The position numbers and the translations under genes are program-made. DNA of 64,000 bases from Gottfriedia acidiceleris (GTDB taxonomy: Bacteria; Bacillota; Bacilli; Bacillales; Bacillaceae_G): the NCBI RefSeq assembly GCF_002128425.1, contig NZ_NESS01000002.1, positions 248,001-312,000 on the forward strand, written 5' to 3'. How positions within the stretch are numbered: position 1 is the first letter of the stretch; each line of letters begins with the position of its first letter. A model generated the notes under the pieces. That model was given only the letters and a program-made list of their open reading frames with translations. It had not been told where the DNA came from and searched no databases. Positions 25,053 through 33,795 of this stretch are shown piece by piece.

Positions 25053-25691
25053 TTGAAAAAACATATAATTGCAATATTAATTTTTATTTGTTCTCTAGTA
25101 CTATGGATGATTAACTTTCATGATTTACCAAGTCAACTACCTGTACACTGGGATTTTTCAGGTCATGTTAATAATTACGATTCAAAAGTGCAAACATTTA
25201 TCGAGCTTCATGCGATCATGCTCCTTGTTTATTTATTGCCAATTATTACTCCAAAAATTGATCCAAGAAAAGAGAATTATAAGTTATTTCAAAGAAGCTT
25301 ATATGTAATGGCAACAGGGATTTTATTTGTTTTCTTTTTAATTAATATAAGTGTTTTATTTTATGGATTAGGTTATAACGTTCACATCGGATCGATGAGT
25401 TTTCTCTTTATTGGTCTTTTGTTTATGTTTCTTGGAAATTATATGCCTCATGTTCGTTCGAATTATTTTATTGGCGTCCGTACACCATGGACATTAAGTA
25501 ACGAAACTGTTTGGAAGAAAACACATCGTGTAAGTGGTAGATTATTTATGATTGTTGGTATATGTTTCTTATTGCTTTATTTTATACCAGTGAATGACAA
25601 GAGACTCATTATAATTCCATTGATTATAATATTAGTCGGATTCCCAACTATTTACTCATATATTGCCTTTAAGAAGGAAATGAAAAACTAA
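25053..25691 (+). CDS. sdpI: SdpI-family membrane immunity/signalling protein
   Basis: A 212-residue protein with six predicted membrane segments. An N-terminal DUF1648-like piece (LPSQLPVHWDFSGHVNNYDS) and the SdpI signature (NYFIGVRTPWTLSNETVWKK, then THRVSGRLF) are both present. B. subtilis SdpI gives immunity to the SdpC killing peptide and relays its presence to SdpR. No sdpABC toxin operon lies in this window, so this pair may be an orphan immunity module against siblings or competitors. It is co-transcribed with sdpR. Confidence 0.9.
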   Translation: MKKHIIAILIFICSLVLWMINFHDLPSQLPVHWDFSGHVNNYDSKVQTFIELHAIMLLVYLLPIITPKIDPRKENYKLFQRSLYVMATGILFVFFLINISVLFYGLGYNVHIGSMSFLFIGLLFMFLGNYMPHVRSNYFIGVRTPWTLSNETVWKKTHRVSGRLFMIVGICFLLLYFIPVNDKRLIIIPLIIILVGFPTIYSYIAFKKEMKN

Positions 25692-25815
25692 ATTAGGCTA
25701 CTTTTTTACAAAATTTGGTGACTGTTTTTGAATTTATTTTAGAAAAAATTTAATTTCCTTTTAAAATATGGTATTGTAAAGAGTAGAGCAAAAGAGTTGG
25801 AGGAATAAAATTAAA

Positions 25816-27438
25816 ATGATTACAGTTTCTAATGTTAGTTTGCGTTTTGCGGACAGAAAATTATTTGATGATGTTAATATAAAATTTACACCAGGTAACT
25901 GTTACGGTTTAATTGGTGCTAATGGTGCGGGTAAATCTACTTTTATTAAAATTTTATCTGGTGACATTGAGCCTTCAACAGGTGATGTAATTGTAACGCC
26001 AGGTGAGCGTCTAGCAGTTTTAAAACAAAACCAATTTGAATATGAAGAGTTTGAAGTTCTTCAAACTGTTATTATGGGTCATACTCGTCTTTACGAAGTA
26101 ATGAAAGAAAAAGATGCAATCTACATGAAGGAAGATTTCACTGAAGAAGATGGCATGAAAGCTGCAGAACTTGAAGGTGAGTTTGCAGAGTTAAATGGTT
26201 GGGAAGCAGAATCAGAAGCTGCGATTTTATTAAAAGGTCTTGGCATTACAGAAGACTTACATTATAAAAAAATGGCTGAATTACAAGCAGGCGAGAAAGT
26301 AAAAGTTTTACTTGCTCAAGCACTTTTTGGTCAACCAGATATTCTTTTACTAGATGAGCCAACAAACAACTTAGATCTTAAAGCTGTTCAATGGTTAGAA
26401 AACTTCTTAATTAATTTTGAAAACACAGTTATCGTTGTATCACATGACCGTCACTTCTTAAATCAAGTATGTACTCATATGGCTGATTTAGATTTTGGTA
26501 AGATTCAACTTTATGTTGGTAACTATGATTTCTGGTATGAATCAAGTCAATTAGCTCAAAAATTAATGTCTGACGCTAATAAGAAAAAAGAAGAAAAAAT
26601 TAAAGAACTACAAGGATTTATTGCTCGATTTAGCTCAAATGCTTCAAAAGCAAAACAAGCTACTTCACGTAAAAAACTTTTAGATAAAATTACTCTTGAT
26701 GATATTAGACCATCTTCTCGTCGTTATCCATTCGTTGGATTTACGCCTGAGCGAGAAGTTGGAAATGATTTATTAACTGTCGAAGGAATTTCAAAAACAA
26801 TCGATGGTGAAAAAGTATTAGATAATGTACGTTTTACTGTAAACAAAGGTGATAAAATTGCGTTTGTTGGTAAAAATGACGTTGCTATTTCAACTTTATT
26901 TAAAATTTTAATGGGCGAAATGGAGCCAGATACTGGTTCATTTAAATGGGGTGTAACAACTTCTCAAGCATTTTTCCCTAAAGATAACTCTGAGTTCTTT
27001 GAAAACAGTGATATGAACTTAATCGAATGGTTACGCCAGTTCTCTCCACAAGATGAGTCCGAAAGCTTCTTACGTGGATTTTTAGGGCGTATGCTATTCT
27101 CAGGAGAGGAAGTAATGAAAAAAGCTTCTGTACTATCTGGGGGAGAAAAAGTTCGTTGTATGCTTTCAAAAATGATGTTAAGTGGAGCAAACGTATTAGT
27201 ATTAGATGATCCTACTAACCACTTAGACTTAGAGTCAATTACGGCATTAAATAATGGTTTAATTGCATTCAAAGGTACTGCATTATTTACATCACATGAC
27301 CATCAGTTCATTCAAACAATTGCAAACCGTATCATTGAAGTAACTCCAAACGGTTTAGTTGATAAAGAGTGTACTTATGATGAGTTCTTAGAGAATAAGG
27401 ATTTACAAAAGCAAGTAGAAGAGTTATATAATAAATAA
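25816..27438 (+). CDS. ykpA: ABC-F ATPase, YkpA/YbiT-like
   Basis: A 540-residue cytosolic tandem-ATPase of the ABC-F class, which acts on ribosomes. NBD1 has an intact Walker A (GANGAGKST) and Walker B (LLLDEPTNNLDL) but a degenerate signature (LQAGEKVKV). NBD2 has an intact signature (LSGGEKVRC), but its Walker A reads GKNDVAIST with no Lys, and the Walker B ends in LDDPTNHLDL, with Asp465 where the catalytic Glu is expected. The linker carries the Lys-rich KKKEEKIKELQ. The degenerate second Walker A is, as I recall, shared with B. subtilis YkpA; the Glu-to-Asp change is unusual. Physiological role not established. Confidence 0.9.
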   Translation: MITVSNVSLRFADRKLFDDVNIKFTPGNCYGLIGANGAGKSTFIKILSGDIEPSTGDVIVTPGERLAVLKQNQFEYEEFEVLQTVIMGHTRLYEVMKEKDAIYMKEDFTEEDGMKAAELEGEFAELNGWEAESEAAILLKGLGITEDLHYKKMAELQAGEKVKVLLAQALFGQPDILLLDEPTNNLDLKAVQWLENFLINFENTVIVVSHDRHFLNQVCTHMADLDFGKIQLYVGNYDFWYESSQLAQKLMSDANKKKEEKIKELQGFIARFSSNASKAKQATSRKKLLDKITLDDIRPSSRRYPFVGFTPEREVGNDLLTVEGISKTIDGEKVLDNVRFTVNKGDKIAFVGKNDVAISTLFKILMGEMEPDTGSFKWGVTTSQAFFPKDNSEFFENSDMNLIEWLRQFSPQDESESFLRGFLGRMLFSGEEVMKKASVLSGGEKVRCMLSKMMLSGANVLVLDDPTNHLDLESITALNNGLIAFKGTALFTSHDHQFIQTIANRIIEVTPNGLVDKECTYDEFLENKDLQKQVEELYNK

Positions 27439-27490
27439 TTAACAATACTGATCTTTTACAATGAAAGAGAATATTTGTGAAAAGAGTGAA

Positions 27491-27521
27491 ACCACTAATC
27501 AATTGATTAGTGGTTTTTCAT
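27491..27521 (+). terminator. Terminator of the ABC-F gene
   Basis: AACCACTAATCAATTGATTAG folds as a hairpin whose 3' arm ends GTGGTTTTT. Confidence 0.85.
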
Positions 27522-27573
27522 ACTTTTATCTTGTTTTCATTTTTGTTAAACTATAAAAAAGGGAGGAGAAAAA

Positions 27574-28032
27574 ATGTCTGAGTTAAATGAAAATAAGTTT
27601 TTTAAAAAATATTTAAAGAAAGCTTCTTCCTATTTAGGAAATAAAGAAAAATCAACAAATTTATTGAAAAAAGCTGCTAAGTTGGCACCGGATAAAAAAG
27701 GTGCTTTAGGTGAAGCATGGGAAAAAGTAAATTTATTTATTGATCTATTTAAATCATATATTAATGGCAGTTATAGAGATATTTCCACTAAATCAATTTT
27801 GACTGTAATTGGCGCATTAATTTATTTTGTAAGTCCAATCGACGCAATACCAGATTTTATCGTAGGCTTAGGCTTTTTAGATGATGCAACGATTTTAGCA
27901 TATACCTTTAAACAAATTAACAAAGATATCGAAAAGTATAAACTTTGGAAAGAAAATAATAACGAAATAGTTGAACCAGCAAATTTAGTGGAAATTGAAG
28001 AGTCAGAGAAAGATCATGAGCTAAAAGATTAA
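27574..28032 (+). CDS. DUF1232 (YkvA-like) protein
   Basis: A 152-residue protein with the DUF1232 core in its second half: LIYFVSPIDAIPDFIVGLGF then LDDATILAYTFKQI. The PxDxxPD-containing amphipathic hairpin is the defining feature. The N-terminus is Lys-rich. Function unknown; members are often membrane-associated. GGGAGGAG precedes the ATG. It has its own terminator. Confidence 0.88.
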   Translation: MSELNENKFFKKYLKKASSYLGNKEKSTNLLKKAAKLAPDKKGALGEAWEKVNLFIDLFKSYINGSYRDISTKSILTVIGALIYFVSPIDAIPDFIVGLGFLDDATILAYTFKQINKDIEKYKLWKENNNEIVEPANLVEIEESEKDHELKD

Positions 28033-28054
28033 TATTGTAAAACAAAATAAAATT

Positions 28055-28088
28055 AAGGTTGCCCCATTTTAAATGAGCAACCTTTTCT
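28055..28088 (+). terminator. Terminator of the DUF1232 gene
   Basis: AAGGTTGC / GCAACCTT stem followed by TTTT. Confidence 0.75.
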
Positions 28089-28095
28089 ATATTTA

Positions 28096-28572
28096 TTAAT
28101 AATGTACATGACTTTCTTCTTTGGACCAAACGATGAAAGGGTTTTCAATATCTTTGACTTTAATCATTATTTGTTCACTAGGTATTGTGCGATCTTCATA
28201 TGGCAGTGAAAGTTCATTATAAATATGTGCATCATCAAATCCAATTTTTGCAGCATCATCTTTTGTGAAAAAATAATATATTTTTGAAATTCTAGACCAA
28301 TAAGCAGCACTTAAACACATAGGGCATGGTTCACAACTAGTATATAAGACAGCATCCTTTAATATGTACGTACCTAAATTTTGACATGCGTTTCGAATTG
28401 CTTGCACCTCAGCATGTGCAGTAGGATCATTTAAAGTTGTGACACCATTAACTCCGGCTCCAATCACTTTTCCATCTTTGACAATAACTGCTCCAAATGG
28501 TCCACCATTCTTATTTAATAAGTTTTCGTACGCTAGTCTTACACTTAATTTAATCCAATCAGAGTGATTCAA
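28096..28572 (-). CDS. guaD: Guanine deaminase-type nucleoside/base deaminase
   Basis: A 158-residue zinc-dependent deaminase of the CDA fold with HAEV and PCPMC, the zinc ligand and catalytic motifs. NDPTAHAEVQAIRNAC and LYTSCEPCPMCLSAAYW closely resemble B. subtilis GuaD, and the domain-swapped C-terminal region (FDDAHIYNEL...RTIP) is also present, which favours guanine deaminase (guanine to xanthine) over tRNA adenosine or cytosine deaminases. It is transcribed alone. Confidence 0.88.
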   Translation of the reverse strand: MNHSDWIKLSVRLAYENLLNKNGGPFGAVIVKDGKVIGAGVNGVTTLNDPTAHAEVQAIRNACQNLGTYILKDAVLYTSCEPCPMCLSAAYWSRISKIYYFFTKDDAAKIGFDDAHIYNELSLPYEDRTIPSEQIMIKVKDIENPFIVWSKEESHVHY

Positions 28573-28941
28573 ACTAACACCACCTTTATAGTTATAAGGG
28601 CGAAAGATTTAAAAGGGACATTTATCTAATCTCTAAAATTAATATAAATAGATATTCAATCATATTGGTTAACAAAGCGATTTACCATTCTTTTAATCGA
28701 ATAGTACCGTTAGTATTAAAAAGGGTAACTTACTTATTTGTACACACTATTACAGTATTTAAGAACATATTTAAGCCATATAAAGTAAGAAAATTCGTTA
28801 CTATTAATAACAAAAAATAGAATAATATTATCCAAACAAAAATTTTTAATATAAAATAGAGAAAGGAAATCTTATAAATATTCAAAATGTCGAATGATTT
28901 ATTAATAAAATTAAAGGAGTTATATGAACCCATTCAGAATA
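28573..28941. other. Divergent intergenic region
   Basis: Upstream region shared by guaD (minus) and the flavoprotein gene (plus). It is very AT-rich. I see no gene, and the only notable site is the cre box at its right end. Confidence 0.4.
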
Positions 28942-28955
28942 TGTAAACGGTTACA
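28942..28955 (+). promoter_or_regulatory. CcpA cre box upstream of the flavoprotein gene
   Basis: TGTAAACGGTTACA is a near-perfect palindrome matching the Bacillus cre consensus, with the central CG. It lies 23 bp before the start codon, where bound CcpA would block transcription in glucose. Confidence 0.75.
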
Positions 28956-28978
28956 ACTTTTTTAAGGATGTGTTTCAT

Positions 28979-30151
28979 ATGAAGAATTTCGGAAATTATA
29001 TGCAATTGAAAGTGTATAGTAGTGGCAAAAAAAGTGAAATTCCTGTAAGATTTGAGGATTTAGAAAGTTTAGCTCAAGAACAATTAGAAGAAGGACCTTT
29101 TTATTATATAGCAGGGGGCGCTGGTGGTGAGCGCTCGATGAATGAAAATCGATTAGCATTTGATAAATGGAAAATTGTACCGCGAATGTTACGGAATGTA
29201 GTTGAGCGTGATATTAGTATAAATTTATTTGGCAAAACATATAATTCGCCAGTTTTATTTGCTCCTATCGGTGTCCAGTCGATTGCACATCCAGAAGGGG
29301 AACTTGAAGCTGCAAGAGCAGCAGCAGAATTGAATATTCCATACATTACTAGTACTGCATCTACTTATTCATTAGAAAAAGTTTCAAGTGTTTTAGGAGA
29401 TTCTCCTAAATGGTATCAATTATATTGTAGTAGTGATATGGAAATTGCAGCAAGTATGATTAAACGTGCTGAAGCAAGTGGATACGAAGCAATTGTTATT
29501 ACACTTGATACTTCGACTATGGGCTGGAGAGAAAAAGATATTGAAAATGCATATTTACCATTTCTACAAGGTCAAGGTATTGGTAACTATTTAGAGGATC
29601 CAGTGTTTTGTTCAAGATTAAATAATTCACCTGAAGAGGATCCGCAGTCAGCAATTCTATTATGGACAAGACTCTTTGGTAATCCTTCATTAACATGGGA
29701 GGATTTGGCATTTTTGCGAAATCAAACTAAATTACCAATTTTATTAAAGGGAATTTTACATAAGGACGATGCAATGCTTGCACTTGAATATGGTATGGAC
29801 GGCATCATCGTTTCAAATCATGGTGGAAGACAAGTCGATGGAACAATTAGCACATTAGATGCATTAGAGAGCATTTGTAGTGAATTAAAAGGTAGATTAC
29901 CAATTTTAATGGATAGTGGCATTAGAAGGGGATCAGATGTATACAAAGCATTAGCAATCGGTGCTGATGCAGTATTAATTGGTCGACCGTATATGTATGG
30001 TCTAGCTCTTGCTGGAAAAAACGGAGTAGTCCAAGTAATGAAAAATATTTTAGCTGATTTTGATTTGACGATGGCTTTATCCGGACAAAAAAGTATTAGT
30101 GAATTAAAGCCGTCTTTGTTAGTGAAAGAAAATCTTAGTAAACATTTTTAA
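28979..30151 (+). CDS. FMN-dependent alpha-hydroxy acid oxidase (lactate 2-monooxygenase-like)
   Basis: A 390-residue member of the FMN alpha-hydroxyacid dehydrogenase family. Visible features are the N-terminal YYIAGGAGGERSMNENRLAF, the FMN-binding FAPIGVQSIAHPEGE, the catalytic SNHGGRQVD (His281, Arg284), and the phosphate-binding DSGIRRGSDVYKAL then ADAVLIGRP. Length and the YYIAGGAGGE block favour the lactate 2-monooxygenase/lactate oxidase branch; products would be acetate+CO2 or pyruvate+H2O2. A GTG at 28970 overlaps AAGGATG, so the ATG at 28979 is used. The upstream cre box predicts catabolite repression. Confidence 0.88.
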   Translation: MKNFGNYMQLKVYSSGKKSEIPVRFEDLESLAQEQLEEGPFYYIAGGAGGERSMNENRLAFDKWKIVPRMLRNVVERDISINLFGKTYNSPVLFAPIGVQSIAHPEGELEAARAAAELNIPYITSTASTYSLEKVSSVLGDSPKWYQLYCSSDMEIAASMIKRAEASGYEAIVITLDTSTMGWREKDIENAYLPFLQGQGIGNYLEDPVFCSRLNNSPEEDPQSAILLWTRLFGNPSLTWEDLAFLRNQTKLPILLKGILHKDDAMLALEYGMDGIIVSNHGGRQVDGTISTLDALESICSELKGRLPILMDSGIRRGSDVYKALAIGADAVLIGRPYMYGLALAGKNGVVQVMKNILADFDLTMALSGQKSISELKPSLLVKENLSKHF

Positions 30152-30155
30152 AAAT

Positions 30156-30206
30156 GAAAAAGAGCAATCTCAGTAAGTGCTTAGACTAATGAGCCGCTCT
30201 TTATTT
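30156..30206. terminator. Bidirectional terminator after the flavoprotein gene
   Basis: Outer stem AAAGAGC / GCTCTTT with an inner CTCA / TGAG pairing, and A-rich and T-rich flanks. Confidence 0.7.
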
Positions 30207-30217
30207 TTGGATATAAC

Positions 30218-30678
30218 TTAAGCTGCATTTTTTATTTCAGCATATTCTTTAACAAAAAGCTTCTCCATAATACACCCAATTAAAAAACCGATTAAGCCAG
30301 GTATTACCCAACCGAATCCTTTACTTTGCATTGGAACAATCGATAATAAATCACTTAGTCCATTATTTAAAAATGATGAATTGATAATCTCGATTAGGCT
30401 ATACATTCCAATCCTTCAGCCAGAAATGGTTTAACCGCCATTTCATAGGCTAGGCTACTAGCTCGGGGAATAGCAAGTCCAGGTCCAATCGACAAGTAGA
30501 TTGCTATCGGGAAGAGAAGTGCGAAGATAGGATGCACTCTGTTTACAAGCGTATCAAGATTACTGGACTTTGCTATTGCAATAAACGCTAAAATCGCAAG
30601 TCCCGCATCTGAAATAATAAATCCAATAAACATAATTTCTTTTTTTGTTAAAGTATTCAAGCAATACACCTCAATCAT
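30218..30678 (-). pseudogene. Remnant of a BrnQ-type branched-chain amino acid carrier
   Basis: The minus strand holds two pieces of one transporter. The upstream piece (30678 to 30394) has the N-terminal region LAILAFIAIAKSSNLDTLVN then VHPIFALLFPIAIYLSIGPG and LAIPRASSLAYEMAVKPFL. The downstream piece (to 30218) has only the C-terminal SKGFGWVIPGLIGFLIGCI. About 250 residues between them are deleted, and the first helix is also damaged. Intact BrnQ is roughly 440 residues, so this is a dead copy. Confidence 0.8.
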
Positions 30679-30873
30679 AGTTGCAATTTAAAAATGATTT
30701 TCTCATTCTACCAAAAAACAATTCTATTTACTACAAAATCTTTTAAAATTCTTACAATTATCATGAAAAAATGAAAAAAAATTTCTTTGTCCTAATTTTT
30801 TTTACTTAAAGCATAAGAAAACTTGTCCTCTAACTATATATACTTATAGGCATTTTTATAGGGGAGGACTACA

Positions 30874-31626
30874 ATGATCCAATTTCAAGATATTTCTTTT
30901 AAGTTTCCAAATGGTAAAAGTGCAGTTCAAGATTTATCTTTCTCAATACTAACAGGTGAATGTTTTGTTTTAATTGGCCCAAGTGGCTGTGGGAAAACTA
31001 CAACAATTAAATTAATAAATAGATTAATTAAACCGACTGATGGTGAAATTTTTTATCATGATAAAAACATTAAAGATTATGATGAACATAAGCTGAGGAG
31101 AGAATTTGGATATGTACTTCAACAAATTGCACTATTTCCGCATTTGAATGTTGAAGAAAATATTTCGATTGTTCCAGAATTAAAAAAATGGAACAAGACA
31201 CAAATTAAAGAGCGTGTAAAAGAATTATTAGAATTAGTAAAGTTAAATCCTTTGGAATTTAGTAAAAGACCTATTTCAGAGCTATCCGGGGGGCAGCAAC
31301 AGCGGGTAGGTGTAGCGCGAGCTTTAGCAGGGGATCCAAACTTATTATTAATGGACGAACCATTCAGTGCATTAGATCCAATTACAAGATTACAATTACA
31401 AAATGACTTGAACCAATTAAAAACTAAGATTAATAAAACGATTCTTTTCGTTACACATGATTTAGACGAAGCATTTTATTTAGGGGATCGAATTGGGATC
31501 ATGCACGATGGTGAACTAGTTCAGGTAGGAACGAAGGACGAAATTTTAAATAATCCCATAAATCCTTTTGTTGAACAATTTATAGACAATTATCGTGGTA
31601 AAGCTGTTGTAAAGGAGGGAATATAA
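30874..31626 (+). CDS. ABC transporter ATPase, OpuF-A/EgtV-like (quaternary-amine type)
   Basis: A 250-residue ATPase with Walker A GPSGCGKTT (residues 35-43), signature LSGGQQQRVGVARAL, Walker B LLMDEPFSALDP and the switch His in VTHDLDEAF. It resembles OpuCA/OsmV-type osmoprotectant ATPases but lacks their C-terminal CBS domains. GGGGAGG precedes the ATG. The partner gene starts 1 bp after its stop, and that partner is a permease-receptor fusion. Confidence 0.9.
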   Translation: MIQFQDISFKFPNGKSAVQDLSFSILTGECFVLIGPSGCGKTTTIKLINRLIKPTDGEIFYHDKNIKDYDEHKLRREFGYVLQQIALFPHLNVEENISIVPELKKWNKTQIKERVKELLELVKLNPLEFSKRPISELSGGQQQRVGVARALAGDPNLLLMDEPFSALDPITRLQLQNDLNQLKTKINKTILFVTHDLDEAFYLGDRIGIMHDGELVQVGTKDEILNNPINPFVEQFIDNYRGKAVVKEGI

Positions 31627-31627
31627 G

Positions 31628-33154
31628 ATGATTCTCACTTCATTTACAACGACTCTTGCAGATAGAAAAGCGCAATTATTAACAGCTTTGTTAGAGCATA
31701 TTCAAATTTCAGTATTTGCACTAATTATTGCAATACTCCTAGCTGTCCCGATTGGAATTAACTTAACGAGGAAAAAAGGTATCTCTGAGTTTGTAATTGG
31801 GACTACGGCAGTTATTCAAACCATCCCTTCATTAGCGTTGTTAGGGATTTTAATACCATTAGTCGGTATTGGAAAGATTCCAGCGGTAATTGCGTTAAGT
31901 GTTTATGCATTATTGCCAATCTTGCGAAATACATATACCGGAATTAAGGAGATTGATCCAATCCTATTAGAAGCAGCAACTGGGTTAGGAATGAACGGTA
32001 GACAAAGACTTTTTAAGGTTGAATTGCCATTAGCATTACCAGTTATTATGGCGGGAATCCGAACAGCAATGGTAATAATTGTCGGAACTGCTACTATTGC
32101 AGCATTAATCGGAGCTGGTGGATTAGGAAGCTTAATTTTACTAGGAATCGACCGAAACGATATGAATTTAATTATTTTAGGGGCAATACCATCAGCACTT
32201 TTAGCAATTTTATTTGATTTTATTTTAAGGTTAATAGAGAAGAGGAGTTTTAAGAGTTTTTCATTAAGAATCATAACGGCCAGTTTTATTTTACTAGCAT
32301 TATTATTTTCTCCATTAACAATTAAATCTTGGAATAAAGCGGATCTAGTGATTGCTGGAAAATTAGGTGCAGAACCAGAAATAATAATGAATATGTATAA
32401 ATTAATGATTGAGGACGAAACGAATCTAAACGTTGAAGTTAAGCCTAATTTTGGTAAAACAACATTTGTGTTTAATGCATTAAAAAAAGGTGATATTGAT
32501 ATTTATCCAGAATACACAGGCACTGTCGTTTCTACTTTTTTAAAAGAAAAGGCTGTTAGTAATGATGCAAAGGCTGTATATGAACAAGCTGCTGAAGGTT
32601 TAGCAAAAAAGTATCATTTAAGCTATTTAGAACCTATGAAATTTAATGACACTTATGCATTAGCTGTTCCAAATCACATTTCAAATCAATTTGGAATCGA
32701 AACGATTTCAGATGCAGCCAAAATAGCAAATGAGTTAAAAGCAGGTTTCACTTTAGAATTTACAGATCGTGATGACGGATATTTAGGGTTGCAAAAATTA
32801 TATGGATTGAAGTTTCAAAATTTAAAAACGATGGAGCCAAAATTGAGATATGATGCAATTCAATCAGACGATCTTTCAATAATCGATGCGTATTCAACTG
32901 ATAGTGAGCTCCAAAGTTTTAACATGAAAGTGTTAGTCGATGATAAAAATTTATTTCCACCATACCAATGTGCACCACTTCTAAGAAAAGAAACACTTAA
33001 AAAGTACCCAGAAGTCAAAAATATTTTAAATAAATTAGAAAATAAAATAACGGATGACCAGATGCGTGAAATGAATTACAAAGTAAATGTTGATGGAAAA
33101 TCTGCCGAAAGTGTTGCTAAGGAGTTTTTGAAGGAAGAAGGCTTGTTAAAATAA
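31628..33154 (+). CDS. ABC permease fused to solute-binding domain (OpuF-B/EgtU-like)
   Basis: A 508-residue fusion. Residues about 20-200 form a permease domain with five or six helices and the EAA-type loop EAATGLGMNGRQRLFKVELP. A further helix is followed, from about 235, by an OpuAC/OpuCC-type receptor domain (VIAGKLGAEPEIIMNMYKLM, DIDIYPEYTGTVVSTFL, DAYSTDSELQSF, FPPYQCAPLLRKE). Two homologous systems share this layout: OpuF, a compatible-solute importer, and EgtUV, an ergothioneine importer. Sequence inspection does not decide between them. The Cys in PPYQCAPL, where Gly is what I recall, is unusual. Confidence 0.9.
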   Translation: MILTSFTTTLADRKAQLLTALLEHIQISVFALIIAILLAVPIGINLTRKKGISEFVIGTTAVIQTIPSLALLGILIPLVGIGKIPAVIALSVYALLPILRNTYTGIKEIDPILLEAATGLGMNGRQRLFKVELPLALPVIMAGIRTAMVIIVGTATIAALIGAGGLGSLILLGIDRNDMNLIILGAIPSALLAILFDFILRLIEKRSFKSFSLRIITASFILLALLFSPLTIKSWNKADLVIAGKLGAEPEIIMNMYKLMIEDETNLNVEVKPNFGKTTFVFNALKKGDIDIYPEYTGTVVSTFLKEKAVSNDAKAVYEQAAEGLAKKYHLSYLEPMKFNDTYALAVPNHISNQFGIETISDAAKIANELKAGFTLEFTDRDDGYLGLQKLYGLKFQNLKTMEPKLRYDAIQSDDLSIIDAYSTDSELQSFNMKVLVDDKNLFPPYQCAPLLRKETLKKYPEVKNILNKLENKITDDQMREMNYKVNVDGKSAESVAKEFLKEEGLLK

Positions 33155-33163
33155 AATGAATAT

Positions 33164-33215
33164 AAAAAGAGACCGTCTCTATAGTCAGGGGAACTGAACA
33201 AGCGGTCTTTTTTTT
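33164..33215 (+). terminator. Terminator of the ABC transporter operon
   Basis: AGACCG and CGGTCT arms with a 27-base loop, then an eight-T run. Confidence 0.65.
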
Positions 33216-33348
33216 GTTGTAAACATACATACTTAACAGAATCGTAATGTTATTTTATTTGATATAGATAGAATTAGACTGAATTATTGCGGATTCACTT
33301 TAGTTCAGTCTACATAGTCAATATACATCTTTCATTTAACAATTGTTC

Positions 33349-33401
33349 AAAAAAAGAGGGTTGCCTAAAAACTAGAATTTTTTAGCTACCCTCTTTTTTG
33401 T
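33349..33401 (-). terminator. Bidirectional terminator after the 62-residue gene
   Basis: AAAAAGAGGGT / ACCCTCTTTTT outer stem and CTAAAAA / TTTTTAG inner stem; T tracts on both strands. Confidence 0.75.
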
Positions 33402-33426
33402 TATCATACGATATGAATTTTAATGT

Positions 33427-33615
33427 TTAATCATTATAGGCTCCGGTTAACATTTCACTTACAAAAGAATCATTTTCCCATTCTTCATAAGAGAAATCTA
33501 CTGAATAGTCCTGATCGGATTTTTCGTCTTTAATCTGAATGTCAAAATGATTACTCATTACTTTCAACACTTCATTGATTTCGTTAACAGTTCCATTAAT
33601 TTGTAAAGTAGCCAT
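33427..33615 (-). CDS. Small acidic protein, unknown
   Basis: A 62-residue acidic protein (MATLQINGTVNEINEVLKVM, then SYEEWENDSFVSEMLTGAY) with a beta-alpha opening that looks like a small folded domain. GGAGGCG on the minus strand is well placed before the start. Family not recognised. A dyad at 33641-33654 lies just upstream and may be its operator. Confidence 0.65.
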   Translation of the reverse strand: MATLQINGTVNEINEVLKVMSNHFDIQIKDEKSDQDYSVDFSYEEWENDSFVSEMLTGAYND

Positions 33616-33640
33616 TTTTAATCGCCTCCGATTTTAATTT

Positions 33641-33654
33641 ACAGAAAATTCTGT
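33641..33654 (-). promoter_or_regulatory. Dyad upstream of the 62-residue gene
   Basis: ACAGAA-AA-TTCTGT with partly symmetric flanks (ATTT left, ATAAAT right), about 25 bp before the start codon. Regulator unknown; it also resembles the inner part of a CodY box. Confidence 0.35.
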
Positions 33655-33795
33655 ATAAATTAACCATATGATAATCCTTTTAAAAAAAAATAGCAAGGGT
33701 AGAATTTTGTCGAAAAATTATTTTAAAAAAATGTAAAGGTTTTCATTGTTGATTTACCAATATTTATACGAGATTTGAATAAATTGTGAATTTAA

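Noticed and set aside
28730-28933. Minus-strand 67-codon membrane-like frame
   Set aside because: No ribosome site, low-complexity AT-rich sequence, and it overlaps the promoter/cre region of the flavoprotein gene.
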